Source: JBIQLO01 sp044464175
GTDB lineage: Bacteria; Planctomycetota; Phycisphaerae; Tepidisphaerales; Tepidisphaeraceae
Assembly (NCBI GenBank): GCA_044464175.1
Contig: JBIQLO010000211.1
Coordinates: 1 to 6,554, forward strand
Length of the DNA stretch: 6,554 bases
Direction of reading: 5' to 3'
Made by a program: the position numbers and the translations under genes. The notes under the pieces were generated by a model. That model was not told the origin of the DNA and made no database searches. It saw nothing but the letters and a program-made list of their open reading frames with translations. This document shows, piece by piece, positions 6,179-6,554 of the stretch. The stretch's first letter is position 1. Each line of letters opens with the position of its first letter.

Positions 6179-6554
6179 TTACGCCGCCTTGCGCAGGGAG
6201 AGGCCCGCTGCAGGCGCGCCCGCGACAGCGCCCGCGCCGTACTGCGTGTAGGTGCCGACCGGCGCGCAGGTGGGGCCGGGCTGGAGCTTGGGGTTGAACC
6301 AGCGGGCGCACAGCCACACGCGGCTGCCGGGGGCAACCGAGTTGTCGAACGTGATCGTCGCCTTGGTGCGCGAATCTCCCTGCTGGAAGGTCCAGGCCTT
6401 CAGGTCGGCGGGGGGATTTTCCCCCACGAAGCTGAAGATCGCCGCCCCGGCCACGCCGGCCGGTTTGGCCGCCCGCTTCCTCCCTATCGTCGGCGCAAAC
6501 CAGGGGGGCTGAAGGCGCGGGGTGGTTCTTTTGAAAAAACTGGCTGCCGCAGGG
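6179..6554 (-). CDS. Conserved hypothetical protein, C-terminal part (runs off the window)
   Basis: The reverse strand is open from the window end to a TAA at 6179-6181, giving 124 residues; the start lies outside. A GTG at 6452-6454 exists, but residues before it read on sensibly (RLQPPWFAPTIGRKR), so I treat it as internal. The visible part has two beta-rich segments, GAAIFSFVGENPPADLKAWT and TKATITFDNSVAPGSRVWLC, then ARWFNPKLQPGPTCAPVGTY and a Gly/Ala-rich tail ending LSLRKAA. From memory, short proteins with a 'VWLCARWFNP...GP' ending are common in planctomycete and related genomes, often annotated as hypothetical or fibronectin-III-like. The pattern of an AxP-G-xx-V-W-L strand suits a beta-sandwich. 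No function is known to me. It converges on the oxidoreductase gene, with a large inverted repeat between the two stops. Confidence 0.72.
   Translation of the reverse strand, partial: PAAASFFKRTTPRLQPPWFAPTIGRKRAAKPAGVAGAAIFSFVGENPPADLKAWTFQQGDSRTKATITFDNSVAPGSRVWLCARWFNPKLQPGPTCAPVGTYTQYGAGAVAGAPAAGLSLRKAA

Noticed and set aside
6252..6512. Forward-strand open frame of 86 codons at the right end
   Set aside because: It is antisense to the better-supported reverse-strand gene, with no ribosome binding site or recognisable motif.

Overview
The window is a G+C-rich bacterial stretch with four forward-strand genes and one convergent reverse-strand gene. The two outermost genes run off the window edges. 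The best guess for the host is a member of the Planctomycetota-Verrucomicrobiota-Lentisphaerota (PVC) group, probably a planctomycete. That is inferred from the gene mix: a DUF4838 protein with a galactose-binding-like tail, a lipoprotein sorbosone-dehydrogenase-like propeller, a cysteine-bearing Gfo/Idh/MocA oxidoreductase, and a short 'VWLCARWFNP'-type protein that I associate from memory with planctomycete genomes. No rRNA or other marker gene is present, so the assignment is provisional.

Layout. Bases 1-2595 hold the C-terminal 864 residues of a DUF4838 family protein, which is alpha-glucuronidase-like in architecture. After an 81-base gap with alternative stems comes a 524-residue lipoprotein (2677-4251) with a beta-propeller fold of the glucose/sorbosone dehydrogenase type. 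A short A+T-rich island (4252-4345) follows, built around a 24-base imperfect inverted repeat. Next is the ribosomal silencing factor RsfS (4360-4749), whose reading frame has no ATG, GTG or TTG in the right place; the best start is an ATC behind a perfect AGGAGG. A 129-base structured leader precedes a 403-residue Gfo/Idh/MocA family oxidoreductase (4879-6090). A second large inverted repeat (6112-6171) fills the gap to the convergent, 5'-truncated reverse-strand gene (6179-6554).

How the genes may work together. The DUF4838 protein, the propeller lipoprotein and the Gfo/Idh/MocA enzyme all fit uptake-side or intracellular carbohydrate breakdown or oxidation, and the first two are probably co-transcribed. 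RsfS is a housekeeping translation factor and looks like a chance neighbour. I see no convincing new multi-gene system. The points most worth a second look are the RsfS start codon, the two intergenic palindromes whose arms are made of roughly 7-base repeats, the mutually exclusive stems in the leader of the oxidoreductase, and the changed PQQ-site motif in the propeller lipoprotein.
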